Positions 15,832 through 26,099 of a DNA stretch of 55,940 nucleotides are shown in pieces. How positions within the stretch are numbered: position 1 is the stretch's first letter; every line of letters begins with the position of its first letter. The notes beneath the pieces were generated by a model, which did not search any database, had not been told where the DNA came from, and saw nothing but the letters and a program-made list of their open reading frames with translations. Source of the stretch: Bradyrhizobium sp. S69 (GTDB lineage: Bacteria; Pseudomonadota; Alphaproteobacteria; Rhizobiales; Xanthobacteraceae); assembly GCF_009766005.1 (NCBI RefSeq), contig NZ_LMUK01000042.1, positions 227,791 through 283,730 on the forward strand, read 5' to 3'. The translations under genes were made by a program, and so were the position numbers.

Positions 15832-16818
15832 TTACTTAAGCATCTCCGCGATCTGCTCCGCCGCCAGCGCCGGCGTGATGCGGCCGTCGGCGACGTCGAT
15901 TTCGGTCTTCTTCACCTTGGCGCGGATCGCCGGGTCGGCGCGCAGCCGCGCCATCATCCGCTGCTCCAGCATCGACCACATCCATTTCACCTGCTGCTGC
16001 CGCCGCCGCTCGGCGAAATCGCCTGACGCATTCATCGCGGTGCGATGATCGAGGATATTCTGCCAGAGTTCGCCGATGCCGGCACCGGTCAGCGCCGAAT
16101 AGGTCACGACCGGCGGATGCCAGTGCTCGGAGCGGGGGGTGAGGATATGCAGCGCGCCGCGATATTCGCCGGCCGCGAGATTGGCGCGCTTGATGTTGTC
16201 GCCGTCGGCCTTGTTGACCGCGATCATGTCGGCGAGTTCGACCAGGCCTTTCTTGATGCCCTGCAATTCGTCGCCGGCGCCCGGCAGCATCAGCGCCAGG
16301 AAAAAATCAGTCATGTCGCACACCGCGGTCTCGGACTGTCCGATGCCGACGGTCTCCACCAGCACCACGTCGAAGCCGGCGGCCTCGCACAGCAGCATCG
16401 CCTCGCGGGTTTTGGCCGCGACGCCGCCGAGCGTGCCTGATGCAGGCGAGGGCCGGATAAAGGCGTCGTCGGAGGCGGACAGCCGGGCCATCCGCGTCTT
16501 GTCGCCGAGGATCGAGCCGCCGGTGCGGGCCGAGGAGGGATCCACCGCGAGTACCGCGACCTTGTGGCGGCGCTCGATCAGGAACATCCCTAGGCGATCG
16601 ATGGTGGTGGATTTTCCGACCCCCGGCGAACCGGTAATGCCGACCCGGATCGCCGTGCCGGTGTCGGGCAGCAGCGCCTGCACCAGCTCGCGCGCCACGG
16701 CCTGATGATCGCTGCGCCGGCTCTCGATCAGCGTGATCGCGCGCGCCAGCGCCGCGCGGCTTCCGGCGCGCAGCTCCTTTGTCAGCTTAGCGATATCGAG
16801 CGGAGCGCGTTCGGTCAT
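15832..16818 (-). CDS. meaB: Methylmalonyl-CoA mutase-associated GTPase MeaB
   Basis: A 328-residue G3E-type P-loop GTPase (MeaB/ArgK family) that guards the cobalamin cofactor of methylmalonyl-CoA mutase, gating cofactor loading and preventing inactivation. The Walker A motif GITGSPGVGKST is at 60-71. AVDPSSARTGGSILGDKTRM, the switch segment VLVETVGIGQSE, and the guanine-specificity motif NKAD are all present. The C-terminal helical arm that mediates dimerisation is there (KWMWSMLEQRMMARL). Length is normal for the family. Its start overlaps the stop of the DUF3298 gene (ATGA). Its partner mutase genes lie upstream in the same minus-strand block. Confidence 0.95.
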   Translation of the reverse strand: MTERAPLDIAKLTKELRAGSRAALARAITLIESRRSDHQAVARELVQALLPDTGTAIRVGITGSPGVGKSTTIDRLGMFLIERRHKVAVLAVDPSSARTGGSILGDKTRMARLSASDDAFIRPSPASGTLGGVAAKTREAMLLCEAAGFDVVLVETVGIGQSETAVCDMTDFFLALMLPGAGDELQGIKKGLVELADMIAVNKADGDNIKRANLAAGEYRGALHILTPRSEHWHPPVVTYSALTGAGIGELWQNILDHRTAMNASGDFAERRRQQQVKWMWSMLEQRMMARLRADPAIRAKVKKTEIDVADGRITPALAAEQIAEMLK

Positions 16819-17600
16819 TGCTCGTCGTCATCGTCGCCCTTGGGCCGGGCGCCTGCGAAGATCGCCGTGCCCTCCGGGGTCAAATACGGTTTCAAAATCT
16901 CCCACGGTACGAACGCGACATACTCGCCTTCGACAAAGGGGCCGACCGCGAAGGGTGGATAATGGAAGGTCAGGCCGGAGCTTTTGCCTGATACGGTCGA
17001 GGGCGCCAGCGTCACCGCGCCGATCTTGAGCAATTTCGGTTCGAGACCCTGGTACCACTCGGCGGTCGCGGTCTCCGTGGTGTCGCGCTTCTTTTTTTCG
17101 ACATTGAGCGAGGCGATCACGGCCTTGACCAGGGCCTTCATGGTCGGGCCGTTGTCCACGGTCTCGGTGAAGAACGGTCGGATGCTGATGCGTTTCCTGG
17201 CGGTCGCATCCCACAGGATGGTATCGACATCCCTGTTGGGATGAGCGCCGCCAGTGTCGGTGTATTCCGACCTGACGAGGCTGATATACTGACCATCGAC
17301 GACCGAGCGCGTCTCGTATTTCCGCTCCATGGTCCACGCGCCGTCGCGGAACGCCTGCGGGTCTTCCTTGCGCGAGGCCGCGGCTTCGGCGGCATTCTTG
17401 TCGATCCACTTCTTGCCCTCGGCGAGACAATCCGCCGACAGCACTGGATCAGCCTTGATCTTGTCGTCGAGGAAGACGCTGGCTTCGACGTTTTTGTTCT
17501 TGATGGCGGCGTCAGGTTTGGGATCGGCGGCGAAGGCAGGAACGACAAGCGCGACGCCAGCGAGAACGATCGTCAGGCAGGTAAGTAGAGTTCGGACCAT
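16815..17600 (-). CDS. Exported DUF3298/DUF4163 domain protein
   Basis: A 261-residue secreted protein. The ATG at 17598-17600 gives a signal peptide (MVRTLLTCLTIVLAGVALVVPAFA). The mature part fits the DUF4163-DUF3298 (PdaC/RsiV C-terminal) arrangement: an early strand-rich segment with SLVRSEYTDTGGAHPNRDVDT, whose GGAHP is the classic family motif, and a DUF3298 segment near the end (LTFHYPPFAVGPFVEGEYVAFVPW) with the typical Y-ExxYVAF-like ending. In other bacteria this domain binds lysozyme or is fused to deacetylases; here it stands alone. The last residues are acidic (KGDDDDEQ). The stop overlaps meaB by four bases, so the two are probably translated together, although a functional link is not obvious. 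Confidence 0.8.
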   Translation of the reverse strand: MVRTLLTCLTIVLAGVALVVPAFAADPKPDAAIKNKNVEASVFLDDKIKADPVLSADCLAEGKKWIDKNAAEAAASRKEDPQAFRDGAWTMERKYETRSVVDGQYISLVRSEYTDTGGAHPNRDVDTILWDATARKRISIRPFFTETVDNGPTMKALVKAVIASLNVEKKKRDTTETATAEWYQGLEPKLLKIGAVTLAPSTVSGKSSGLTFHYPPFAVGPFVEGEYVAFVPWEILKPYLTPEGTAIFAGARPKGDDDDEQ

Positions 17601-17639
17601 TGAGTGATCGCAAGTTTGAGAATGATGCGCGTTCAAAAT

Positions 17640-17984
17640 TTATTTCCTGGCCAACCCTATCCGGTGTTGGACAAACGACTTCAGCGGCGGCAGGTGCTTC
17701 TGGATAATGTCCCAAACGACTTGCGGGTCTGTCGAATGATAGGCATGCCGCAGCAGATTTCCGAAGTCGATCATATTTCGCCATCCGATATCGGGCGCGT
17801 CTTGCTTGAGTCTTTCGGGTATTGTTCGGGAAGCCTCGCAGGCAATTTCCAGCAAACGTTCCGCAAGCAGTCGAATCCGTCTGTCCGATGCGAATTGCTC
17901 AAAACTTACGCCGCGCATCACATCCTCGATCTCTGTGATCGCTTCCAGGATGTCCTTGAGCCGGTCTTCGACGTTGGGCGGCAT
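17640..17984 (-). CDS. HepT-like toxin (DUF86)
   Basis: A 114-residue helical protein of the HepT/DUF86 family, toxin partner of MntA-type nucleotidyltransferases. Characterised HepT toxins act as RNases or are neutralised when MntA adds AMP to a tyrosine in an R-X4-H-X-Y motif. Here the matching segment reads IDFGNLLRHAYHSTD: the His and Tyr are present but the position of the usual Arg is Gly, a variant I associate with one DUF86 subgroup. It begins directly after the MntA stop (TAG then ATG). The pair sits inside the methylmalonyl-CoA mutase block and uses more AT-rich codons than its neighbours, which suggests insertion by transfer. Confidence 0.85.
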   Translation of the reverse strand: MPPNVEDRLKDILEAITEIEDVMRGVSFEQFASDRRIRLLAERLLEIACEASRTIPERLKQDAPDIGWRNMIDFGNLLRHAYHSTDPQVVWDIIQKHLPPLKSFVQHRIGLARK

Positions 17985-18299
17985 CTAGAAGACCTCGATC
18001 AGATCATCGGCGATTCGCTCTGCCATGCGCGGCTTGAGCATTTTTTGCATCGAAATCTGGGTGGAAACCCCCGTCGCGTCTTCGATCAAATGCTGAACCT
18101 TGAAGATATCGAAAGGCGGCTTCTCTCCGCGTGAGGTCGTATCAAGGAGGATGTCGAGGTCGCTGTCAGGTCTCGCATCGCCACGGGCACGTGATCCGAA
18201 AACAGCAAGCCGCGTAACCCCTTGCGCCTTTATCGCAGGGGCCATCTCCCGCAGCTTGGCGATGATTGTGTCCAGCTTGATGTCGACAGCATTATTCAT
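17985..18299 (-). CDS. MntA-like nucleotidyltransferase antitoxin
   Basis: A 104-residue minimal nucleotidyltransferase of the Pol-beta superfamily. The signature GSX10DXD motif is intact: FGSRARGDARPDSDLDILLD, with both catalytic aspartates. In characterised MntA-HepT pairs, this protein neutralises the toxin by adding AMP groups to it. The gene comes first and abuts the toxin gene with no gap, the standard order. It lies 35 bases after the mutase large-subunit gene on the same strand, so read-through transcription is likely. Codon use is less GC-rich than in the flanking metabolic genes. Confidence 0.88.
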   Translation of the reverse strand: MNNAVDIKLDTIIAKLREMAPAIKAQGVTRLAVFGSRARGDARPDSDLDILLDTTSRGEKPPFDIFKVQHLIEDATGVSTQISMQKMLKPRMAERIADDLIEVF

Positions 18300-18334
18300 G
18301 AACCGACACTAGCACGATTGTGGAGAATGCGCAG

Positions 18335-20487
<2,153 letters not shown>

Positions 20488-20491
<4 letters not shown>

Positions 20492-20907
20492 GGACGGCCT
20501 TCCTTCAATTTCACAATGCGTGCCTCGCATTCCGCAAGACGCTGATGAGCCTCACGCTCCCCCGGCGGGGTCGCGACGATGCCATCCCCGGACGTGACAA
20601 GGATTTCACCTGCGAAGAAAGGGCTATCGAACACCGTATTCCTCCGCACCAGAATGTACGCCAACAGCGCCAAGCCCACTACCGAGAAAACGAGGCCCGA
20701 AACGGAAATTTGACCGGCAAGAATCCCTGCCACGTTCAACGCCGCGGCGACAAAAATGATCGCAACCACGACAAACCACGCCAGCATGCGAAAGTTTAGC
20801 GGGATTTGATAGAACGGGCCGTTTTGAAAGCCGATCATCGAAAGCAACCGATCGCGCTCCGCTTCGAGTTGAGCAAGTTCGTCCCGATCGGCCATGTTGT
20901 TGCCCAT
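20488..20907 (-). CDS. Small membrane protein of unknown function
   Basis: A 139-residue protein with an N-terminal charged helix (ELAQLEAERDRLLSMIG), two membrane segments (about residues 43-60 and 68-86), and a C-terminal helix that again is charged (EREAHQRLAECEARIVKLKEG). The two charged helices could form a coiled coil on the cytoplasmic face. I do not recognise a family. The stop overlaps the mutase large-subunit start (GTGA), implying coupled translation, and the gene begins 27 bases after the GFA gene. A start five codons later (MADRDEL) is possible. Its role in the mutase operon is unknown. Confidence 0.7.
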
Positions 20908-20934
20908 GATGTCCGCCAGTCGATGGTGCCATCC

Positions 20935-21399
20935 TCAATCACGGTCCGGATGCTGGTGGCTGACGATGCCGGCGAGTTTGTCCGGGCCGTAATTTTGTAG
21001 CGTGGTCTGGCTCGGCAGATTGGCGAGGCCGACCACCCAGCCGAGCCGGGATTCGGTTCCATATTGCCGCGTCGGCACCAACCGGTCGGGGCGGTCGAAC
21101 GCGCCGGTCATGATCTCGATCCGGGGACCATCGATGCGGCGGAAACTCAGGGGGGTGCCGCAAGCGGCACAGAAATCGCGCTCGGCGATCGACGAGGATC
21201 TGAACGCCGCGGGTTGGCCACGGGTCCAGGCAAAATCGGCATGTTCGATGTCGGCAAGCGAGGCGAACGGCGCGCCGGATGCCTTCTGGCACATCCGGCA
21301 GTGACAGATGCTGATCCGCACCGGTGCGGCCGAGAGCGCAAAGCGGATGGCGCCGCATTGGCAGCCGCCGGTCAGGTCAGTTTTGCTCGCCGTGTTCAT
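20935..21399 (-). CDS. GFA family zinc protein
   Basis: A 154-residue protein of the glutathione-dependent formaldehyde-activating (GFA/CENP-V) family. Zinc-binding cysteines are intact: GGCQCGAIRF near the N-terminus, CHCRMCQKASGAP, and DFCAACGTPL in the middle. The fold is a small beta-tent that binds one or two zinc ions. Many family members have no confirmed formaldehyde activity, so function is unassigned. The start at 21397-21399 lies two bases after the mutase small-subunit stop, placing it firmly in the same transcript. It might deal with a reactive one-carbon by-product, but that is speculation. Confidence 0.88.
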   Translation of the reverse strand: MNTASKTDLTGGCQCGAIRFALSAAPVRISICHCRMCQKASGAPFASLADIEHADFAWTRGQPAAFRSSSIAERDFCAACGTPLSFRRIDGPRIEIMTGAFDRPDRLVPTRQYGTESRLGWVVGLANLPSQTTLQNYGPDKLAGIVSHQHPDRD

Positions 21400-21401
21400 G
21401 C

Positions 21402-23312
21402 TCACTCCATCCGCCGCCAGGCTTCGTCGAGCATCGCCAGCGCGTCGCCGCCGGCGAAGATGAAATCGGCCACCCCGGCGCCGCGCAGCGTCGCTTCCTG
21501 CTCGCCGGGCCGGCCCGCCAGATAGATATGTTTGGCGCCGGCGGCTTGAAGGGCCGTTGCGGCCGCGACGGCGTGACCGGCATACATCTTGTCGGATGAA
21601 CAAAGACACGCCTGTTCCGCGCCGGACGCCTTGAAGGCCGCTGCGAGCGCCGCGAATTCCTTCACCTCTCCCATAGGGAGAGGTGAAGGAAGGGACGCCT
21701 CACCTATAAAATCCACCGCCTCGATGCCGCCGGTCTCGAAGAAGCTTTTGGCAAAGGCCGCGCGGGCGGTGAAGTCGGCGGCGGTGCCGAGATTGGCGAG
21801 AAACACCTTCGGCCGCGCGCCGCGCGCTTTTTGGATTTCATCGGATCTGTCGCGCAGCCGCTCGAATGGCGCTGCGAGCCGCATCGGCGCCAGCGCGTCG
21901 AATTTGATCGCAGCCGCGCCATGGGATTCAGCCTGGGCTTCGGCTGCGGCCGGCTTCACATCGAGCACCGCGATAGGGGCTTCGTGCAGATTGGGAAATT
22001 CGCTGGCGCCGGTCAGCACCACCTTGCGGCGGGCGATGTCGCTCTCGCGCGCGGCCCGCGTTGCCGCGACCTTGCGTTGGATCAGGTTCTGCTCAAGGCT
22101 TGCGAACACCCCGCCGGCCTTCTCGATCTCCTGGAACAGTGCCCACGCGCTTTCGCAGAGTTCTCGGGTCAGGGTTTCGATGCCGCCGGAGCCGGCGGCG
22201 GGGTCGGCTACTTTGGCGAGATTGGATTCCTCCAGCAGCACCAGTTGAGTGTTGCGCGCCACCCGCCGCGCGAATGGATCGGGTAGTCCCAGCGCCAGCG
22301 TATGCGGCAATACCGTGATGGCATTGGCGCCGCCAAGGCCCGCCGCAAATGTCGCGATGGTCGCGCGCAGCATGTTCACATAGGCGTCGCGCTGGGTCAG
22401 CATGCGCCACGCCGTTTCGGCGGCGACGAAGATCGGCTTCGGCGCCAGCCCGCAAGCCTGTTCGACCCGGGCCCACAACGGCCGCAGCGCGCGGAATTTC
22501 GCCATGGTCAGGAATTGATCGGCGTCGGCGGCAAGCCGGAACGAGATCGCGGAACGCGCGGCGTCGAGGTCGATGCCGCCGGCCTCCAGCATCCGCAGAT
22601 AGGCGATCGCGATCGCCAGCGTGAAGGCCAGTTCCTGCGCTTCCGATCCGCCGGCATCGTGCACCGCGCGGCCATCCGCCAGTACAAACGGTCCCTTGAA
22701 ACCGCGTCCGATCAGGCCGCGGACCACTTTGGCGAACGGCTTCTCCATCTCATGCCACGGCGCCGGCGCGGCGCCACGCACCGCCATGGTCGTCAACGCC
22801 TGATAATTGATGCGGACGTCGACCTTGGCGGGATCGAGGCCCCTGGCTTCGACCAGATCGGCGAAGGTCTCGCCGGCATTGTCGCGGCCAACCACCGGGT
22901 TCAGCGCGATCGCAATCCCGGCGTCCAGGAAAATACCGTCAAAAGCGCGCGCCAGCGTTTCCGGCCTCGCATCGGCGAGGCCGAAACCGCGCGCGCCGGC
23001 TCCGCCGGCAAATTCGAATTCGAGCCCGGTGGCGCCGTTCTCGAGATCGTGCAACGCCTGCGCGTTGGCTTGCGCGGCGTCGGGATGATCGATCCGCTGC
23101 ATGATCTGCCAGGGTGCGGCCGCCGCGCGGCCGGCGATCGGGGCCGCGTTGCCGACGCGGCGGTAGATCGGCTCGATCTTCAGCCCGTCCGAGGTCTTGC
23201 CGACCAGTTTTTCGAACGGCGCGCCCTTCAGCACGCCATCGACCAGCTTGCGCCAGTCGTCATAGCTCGCGGGTGCGAAATCCGCAGCCAGCCGTAGGTC
23301 GTCGGTGGTCAT
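21402..23312 (-). CDS. mutA: Methylmalonyl-CoA mutase small subunit
   Basis: A 636-residue protein homologous to the mutase large subunit but lacking the cobalt-binding DxHxxG motif, as expected for the non-catalytic partner. The barrel part has PWQIMQRIDHPD, SFRLAADADQFLTMAKFRALR, and RNTQLVLLEESNLAKVADPAAGSG. The degenerate cobalamin domain carries PKVFLANLGTAADFTARA. A segment near residues 538-553 (IGEASLPSPLPMGEV) is encoded by a 35-bp perfect palindrome that looks like an inserted intergenic repeat kept in frame. The ATG at 23310-23312 is preferred (CGGGAG upstream); a GTG at 23366 is possible. It lies 87 bases after folK and may be read from the fol operon. Confidence 0.93.
   Translation of the reverse strand: MTTDDLRLAADFAPASYDDWRKLVDGVLKGAPFEKLVGKTSDGLKIEPIYRRVGNAAPIAGRAAAAPWQIMQRIDHPDAAQANAQALHDLENGATGLEFEFAGGAGARGFGLADARPETLARAFDGIFLDAGIAIALNPVVGRDNAGETFADLVEARGLDPAKVDVRINYQALTTMAVRGAAPAPWHEMEKPFAKVVRGLIGRGFKGPFVLADGRAVHDAGGSEAQELAFTLAIAIAYLRMLEAGGIDLDAARSAISFRLAADADQFLTMAKFRALRPLWARVEQACGLAPKPIFVAAETAWRMLTQRDAYVNMLRATIATFAAGLGGANAITVLPHTLALGLPDPFARRVARNTQLVLLEESNLAKVADPAAGSGGIETLTRELCESAWALFQEIEKAGGVFASLEQNLIQRKVAATRAARESDIARRKVVLTGASEFPNLHEAPIAVLDVKPAAAEAQAESHGAAAIKFDALAPMRLAAPFERLRDRSDEIQKARGARPKVFLANLGTAADFTARAAFAKSFFETGGIEAVDFIGEASLPSPLPMGEVKEFAALAAAFKASGAEQACLCSSDKMYAGHAVAAATALQAAGAKHIYLAGRPGEQEATLRGAGVADFIFAGGDALAMLDEAWRRME
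21657..21691. repeat. Palindromic repeat inside the mutA coding sequence
   Basis: A perfect 16-bp stem (TTCCTTCACCTCTCCC, loop ATA, GGGAGAGGTGAAGGAA). Palindromes with the TCACCTCTCCC core are typical intergenic repeats in this bacterial group. Here it is in frame within mutA and adds a short Pro/Ser/Leu peptide. Confidence 0.85.
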
Positions 23313-23399
23313 TCGGCAGGGTACTCCCGAGGGGCTGTTCTTCTCAATTAGATCGGAAATTGCCACGTCGAAGCGGCCAAGCCAAACGGTTGTTTGTGG

Positions 23400-23894
23400 T
23401 TAATCCGGGGGCGCCGGCAAGCGCTCGATACCGTCGGTCGATAGCTCCGCCAGCGCCGCCCTCAGATCGCGGCCCGCGATCCGGCGATCGGGAACGATTT
23501 CCAGCAGCGGCACCAGCACGAAGGCGCGCTCGAACAGCCGGGGATGCGGCAATGCCAGTTCCGGCTGGTCGATCGACACATCGTCATAGGCGATCAGGTC
23601 GAGATCGAGGGTGCGCGGGCCCCAGCGCGTCTCGTTGCCGCGGTCGCGGCCGAATTTCTTCTCGATCTTGTGCAGCGTGAACAGCAGCGCGTGCGGATCG
23701 AGGCTGGTCTCGATCTCGATGCAGGCGTTGATGAAGCGCGCCTGATCCAGTTCGCCCCAGGGCGGAGTGGTATAATCCGACGAGCGCGCCAGCAGCGCTG
23801 CCTGCGCCATGCCGCAGATATTGGCGATCGCCTTTTGAAAGGTCGCGCGGACATCGCCGACATTGCCGCCAAGCGCGATCAGGACGTCAGCCAT
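23400..23894 (-). CDS. folK: 2-amino-4-hydroxy-6-hydroxymethyldihydropteridine diphosphokinase
   Basis: A 164-residue HPPK, which transfers pyrophosphate from ATP to 6-hydroxymethyl-dihydropterin in folate synthesis. Family motifs are present: IALGGNVGD at the N-terminus, ARSSDYTTPPWG, FINACIEIET, and the strongly conserved RWGPRTLDLDLIAYDD with the two magnesium-binding aspartates, then LPHPRLFERAFVLVPL. Length is standard. It is the third gene of a folP-folB-folK operon on the minus strand, starting 38 bases after folB. Confidence 0.96.
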   Translation of the reverse strand: MADVLIALGGNVGDVRATFQKAIANICGMAQAALLARSSDYTTPPWGELDQARFINACIEIETSLDPHALLFTLHKIEKKFGRDRGNETRWGPRTLDLDLIAYDDVSIDQPELALPHPRLFERAFVLVPLLEIVPDRRIAGRDLRAALAELSTDGIERLPAPPD

Positions 23895-23932
23895 GCAGTG
23901 CTTCGACCATCAATGCGTCGACCATCGGTGTG

Positions 23933-24313
23933 TCAGCCGTGCGAAGGTGGATGCCGCGTCCGCGTCAGCACCACGCCGACATCGTCGAAAATCGCGGCGA
24001 TCGGGGCGTGCGGCTTGTGGACGGTGACCTTGACGGCGGTGATGCGGGCAAACGTCGCCAGGATGGCGTCGGCGACCGCGCCGGCGGCGCGCTCCAGCAG
24101 CTTGTAATTGACGTCCTTGAAAGCCGCCGTCGCGGTCGCGACCACGTTGGAATAGGAGACCGTGTCGGCGAGGCGATCGGTCCGTGAGGATTCCGCCAGA
24201 TCGGCCGACAGTTCGAGATCGATGACAAAGCGCTGCCCGACCGCGGTCTCGTGTTCCATGACGCCATGGCGGGCGTGGATCACGACGCCGGTGATGAAGA
24301 TCGTATCGCTCAT
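23933..24313 (-). CDS. folB: Dihydroneopterin aldolase
   Basis: A 126-residue dihydroneopterin aldolase, which converts dihydroneopterin to 6-hydroxymethyl-dihydropterin and glycolaldehyde. The N-terminal ARHGVMEHE segment, SYSNVVATA and LLERAAGAVADAIL stretches, and the VTVHKPHAPI motif with the catalytic Lys are all in place. The start overlaps the folP stop by four bases (ATGA). It supplies the substrate for the FolK protein encoded next. Confidence 0.95.
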   Translation of the reverse strand: MSDTIFITGVVIHARHGVMEHETAVGQRFVIDLELSADLAESSRTDRLADTVSYSNVVATATAAFKDVNYKLLERAAGAVADAILATFARITAVKVTVHKPHAPIAAIFDDVGVVLTRTRHPPSHG

Positions 24314-25173
24314 CGCTTGTCCCCGATCGCGGCCGTCACCCGCAGCGCCTGAACCGTTTCCGCGACATCATGGGTCCGGATGATCCGCGCGCCGCTGTTG
24401 GCCGCGATCAGATGCGCCGCGATCGAGCCGCCGAGACGGCGGTCCGGCGCCGACGGCGTAATGGAATCGATGAAGCGCTTGCGGGATGCGCCGATCAGCA
24501 GCGGCAGGTTGAAGACGGCAAGCTCATGGAGCCGCGCCAATACCGTGATGCTTTGCTCCTGGGTCTTGCCAAAGCCGATGCCGGGATCGAGCACGATATT
24601 GTCGGGCGAAATCCCGGCCTTCGCCGCGATCGCCAGCGACCGCGCAAAGAAGTTCGCGATATCCTTCATGATGTCGATGCCGGCGTCGGCCTCATCGCGG
24701 TTATGCATGATGATGACGGGCGCCTTGCGCTCTGCCACTAGGCCCGCCATGTCGGGGTCGCGTTGCAGACCCCAGACGTCGTTGGCGATCGCAGCCCCTT
24801 GATCCAGCGCCCAGCCGACCACCGGTGCTTTCATACTGTCGATCGAGACCGCAATCCCGAATGCCGCCACCTCGGCCAATATCGGCTGGAGGCGCTCCAG
24901 CTCTTCATCGGCCGAGACCGGTTGCGAGCCGTAGGGCCGGGTGGATTCCGCGCCGATGTCGATGATGTCGGCGCCCTCGGCGATCATCCGCCGCGCCTGC
25001 GTCAGCGCATGTTCGGGCGCGATGAACTTGCCGCCGTCGGAAAACGAATCCGGCGTCACGTTCAATACACCCATCACGGCGGGGTATGGCCGGGACAACA
25101 GCGCCCGCAACACCGGATGACCGGCCGAGGTGGCCGCCGGCGCAAGGGTCGGTCGGGTTGTGGTCGCCATCAT
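24310..25173 (-). CDS. folP: Dihydropteroate synthase
   Basis: A 287-residue dihydropteroate synthase, joining p-aminobenzoate to the pterin pyrophosphate; it is the sulfonamide target. Motifs are complete: VMGVLNVTPDSFSDGGKF, DIIDIGAESTRP, ISIDS-like VSIDSMKAPV, LDPGIGFGKTQEQS, PLLIGASRKRFI with the catalytic Lys/Arg region, and the final RIIRTHDVAET. Two adjacent ATG codons (25171-25173 and 25168-25170) are the likeliest starts; an upstream in-frame extension to 25239 has no support from the family. It is first in the fol operon. Confidence 0.94.
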   Translation of the reverse strand: MMATTTRPTLAPAATSAGHPVLRALLSRPYPAVMGVLNVTPDSFSDGGKFIAPEHALTQARRMIAEGADIIDIGAESTRPYGSQPVSADEELERLQPILAEVAAFGIAVSIDSMKAPVVGWALDQGAAIANDVWGLQRDPDMAGLVAERKAPVIIMHNRDEADAGIDIMKDIANFFARSLAIAAKAGISPDNIVLDPGIGFGKTQEQSITVLARLHELAVFNLPLLIGASRKRFIDSITPSAPDRRLGGSIAAHLIAANSGARIIRTHDVAETVQALRVTAAIGDKR

Positions 25174-25285
25174 GCCGGTGGCTTTGCGCGGTCCCCGCAT
25201 GGGAGTCAAGATGCGAGCCGGCGTCCGGCCAACCTGCATCCGATCAGCCTGAAATACAGGCCGATCCTGTGCAAGAAGTAACCTG

Positions 25286-25693
25286 CTAATAGGTAATTTT
25301 GGGCGGCAGCTTGCGGGCCTGCGCGATCAGTTGCTCGACCGACTTCTCGGAGGGCAGAACCCGGACGAGCTTTCGCTTGGTATTCACGTCCTTCATGTTC
25401 TGCGCCAGCCGCGCCGGATTGCGCAGCGCCAGCTCCCGAACCGTGGTGACGCCGGCCGCGCGCACCAGTCCGACCTTGGCCTTGCCCATGCCGGGAATCC
25501 GCATGTAGTCGGAGATGTTCGCCCATTCGAGCAATTGCTGCTCGCTGATCCCGGTCTTGCCTGCGAGCGCCTTGCGCCCCTTGACGGTGCGGGTCACCTC
25601 GAGCAGCCCATCGGTGGTACGAATGCCAAGCGCTTTCAATTTCGATGCGGTGAAGGCGGTGAGGCCTTCAATCTCGGAGATTGGATATGTCAT
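25286..25693 (-). CDS. DUF4332 domain protein (helix-hairpin-helix)
   Basis: A 135-residue protein of the DUF4332 type. It carries two helix-hairpin-helix-like repeats: one at the N-terminus (IEGLTAFTASKLKALGIRTTDGLLEV) and one in the middle (YMRIPGMGKAKVGLVRAAGVTTVRELA). Such repeats usually contact the DNA backbone without sequence specificity, or mediate protein contacts. The C-terminus is basic (KSVEQLIAQARKLPPKITY). There is no signal or membrane segment. It stands as a separate gene about 110 bases from folP. No specific function is known. Confidence 0.8.
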   Translation of the reverse strand: MTYPISEIEGLTAFTASKLKALGIRTTDGLLEVTRTVKGRKALAGKTGISEQQLLEWANISDYMRIPGMGKAKVGLVRAAGVTTVRELALRNPARLAQNMKDVNTKRKLVRVLPSEKSVEQLIAQARKLPPKITY

Positions 25694-25733
25694 GATACTC
25701 GATATGAAAAAAGTGCTTAACCGAACCGCGCTG

Positions 25734-26099
25734 TCAGGCGAACTGGCTTAGGCCCGGTGTCCCCGCGACGATCTCGCCCATCTGATCCGCCCCAATTTTG
25801 TCGCGGCCAAACCTGAAAAGTTCACGCGCGATGGTCTGAATCTCGGCCATGCCCAGACCAAGCGCCATCAGTCTGGCGCCGAGTGCCATCAGGCCACCAC
25901 CCATCAAGCGGCCGAGACCGCCGCTGTTGCCGGAGGAGGCGATCGCGGCTTCCGCGCCCGGGATGTTGTCGATCAAGGCCTGGACTTTGTCGGAAGGGCC
26001 CTCGCTGCGAAGGAAACCCAGGATGATGCCGATGGTTTTTTCCGCGACAGCGTTCTGTATTCCGGCTTGCGCGGCCAGTCGTCCTATCAGCTCGTCCAT
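25734..26099 (-). CDS. Small DUF2267/DUF2780-like protein
   Basis: A 121-residue protein. The first 50 residues are helical (MDELIGRLAAQAGIQNAVAE, IGIILGFLRSEG, DKVQALIDNIPGAEAAI), followed by a Gly/Met/Leu-rich hydrophobic middle (GRLMGGGLMALGARLMALGLGM) and a helical end (IQTIARELFRFGRDKIGADQMGEIVAG). This pattern fits small alphaproteobacterial proteins annotated as DUF2267 or DUF2780; I cannot say which. The hydrophobic middle is probably a helix hairpin rather than a signal. It lies 40 bases upstream of the DUF4332 gene on the same strand. Confidence 0.7.
   Translation of the reverse strand: MDELIGRLAAQAGIQNAVAEKTIGIILGFLRSEGPSDKVQALIDNIPGAEAAIASSGNSGGLGRLMGGGLMALGARLMALGLGMAEIQTIARELFRFGRDKIGADQMGEIVAGTPGLSQFA

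Noticed and set aside
16815..17600. DUF3298 gene considered as an RsiV-like anti-sigma factor
   Set aside because: It has a cleavable signal peptide and no cytoplasmic sigma-binding domain, and no sigma gene is adjacent, so only the outer-domain family is shared.
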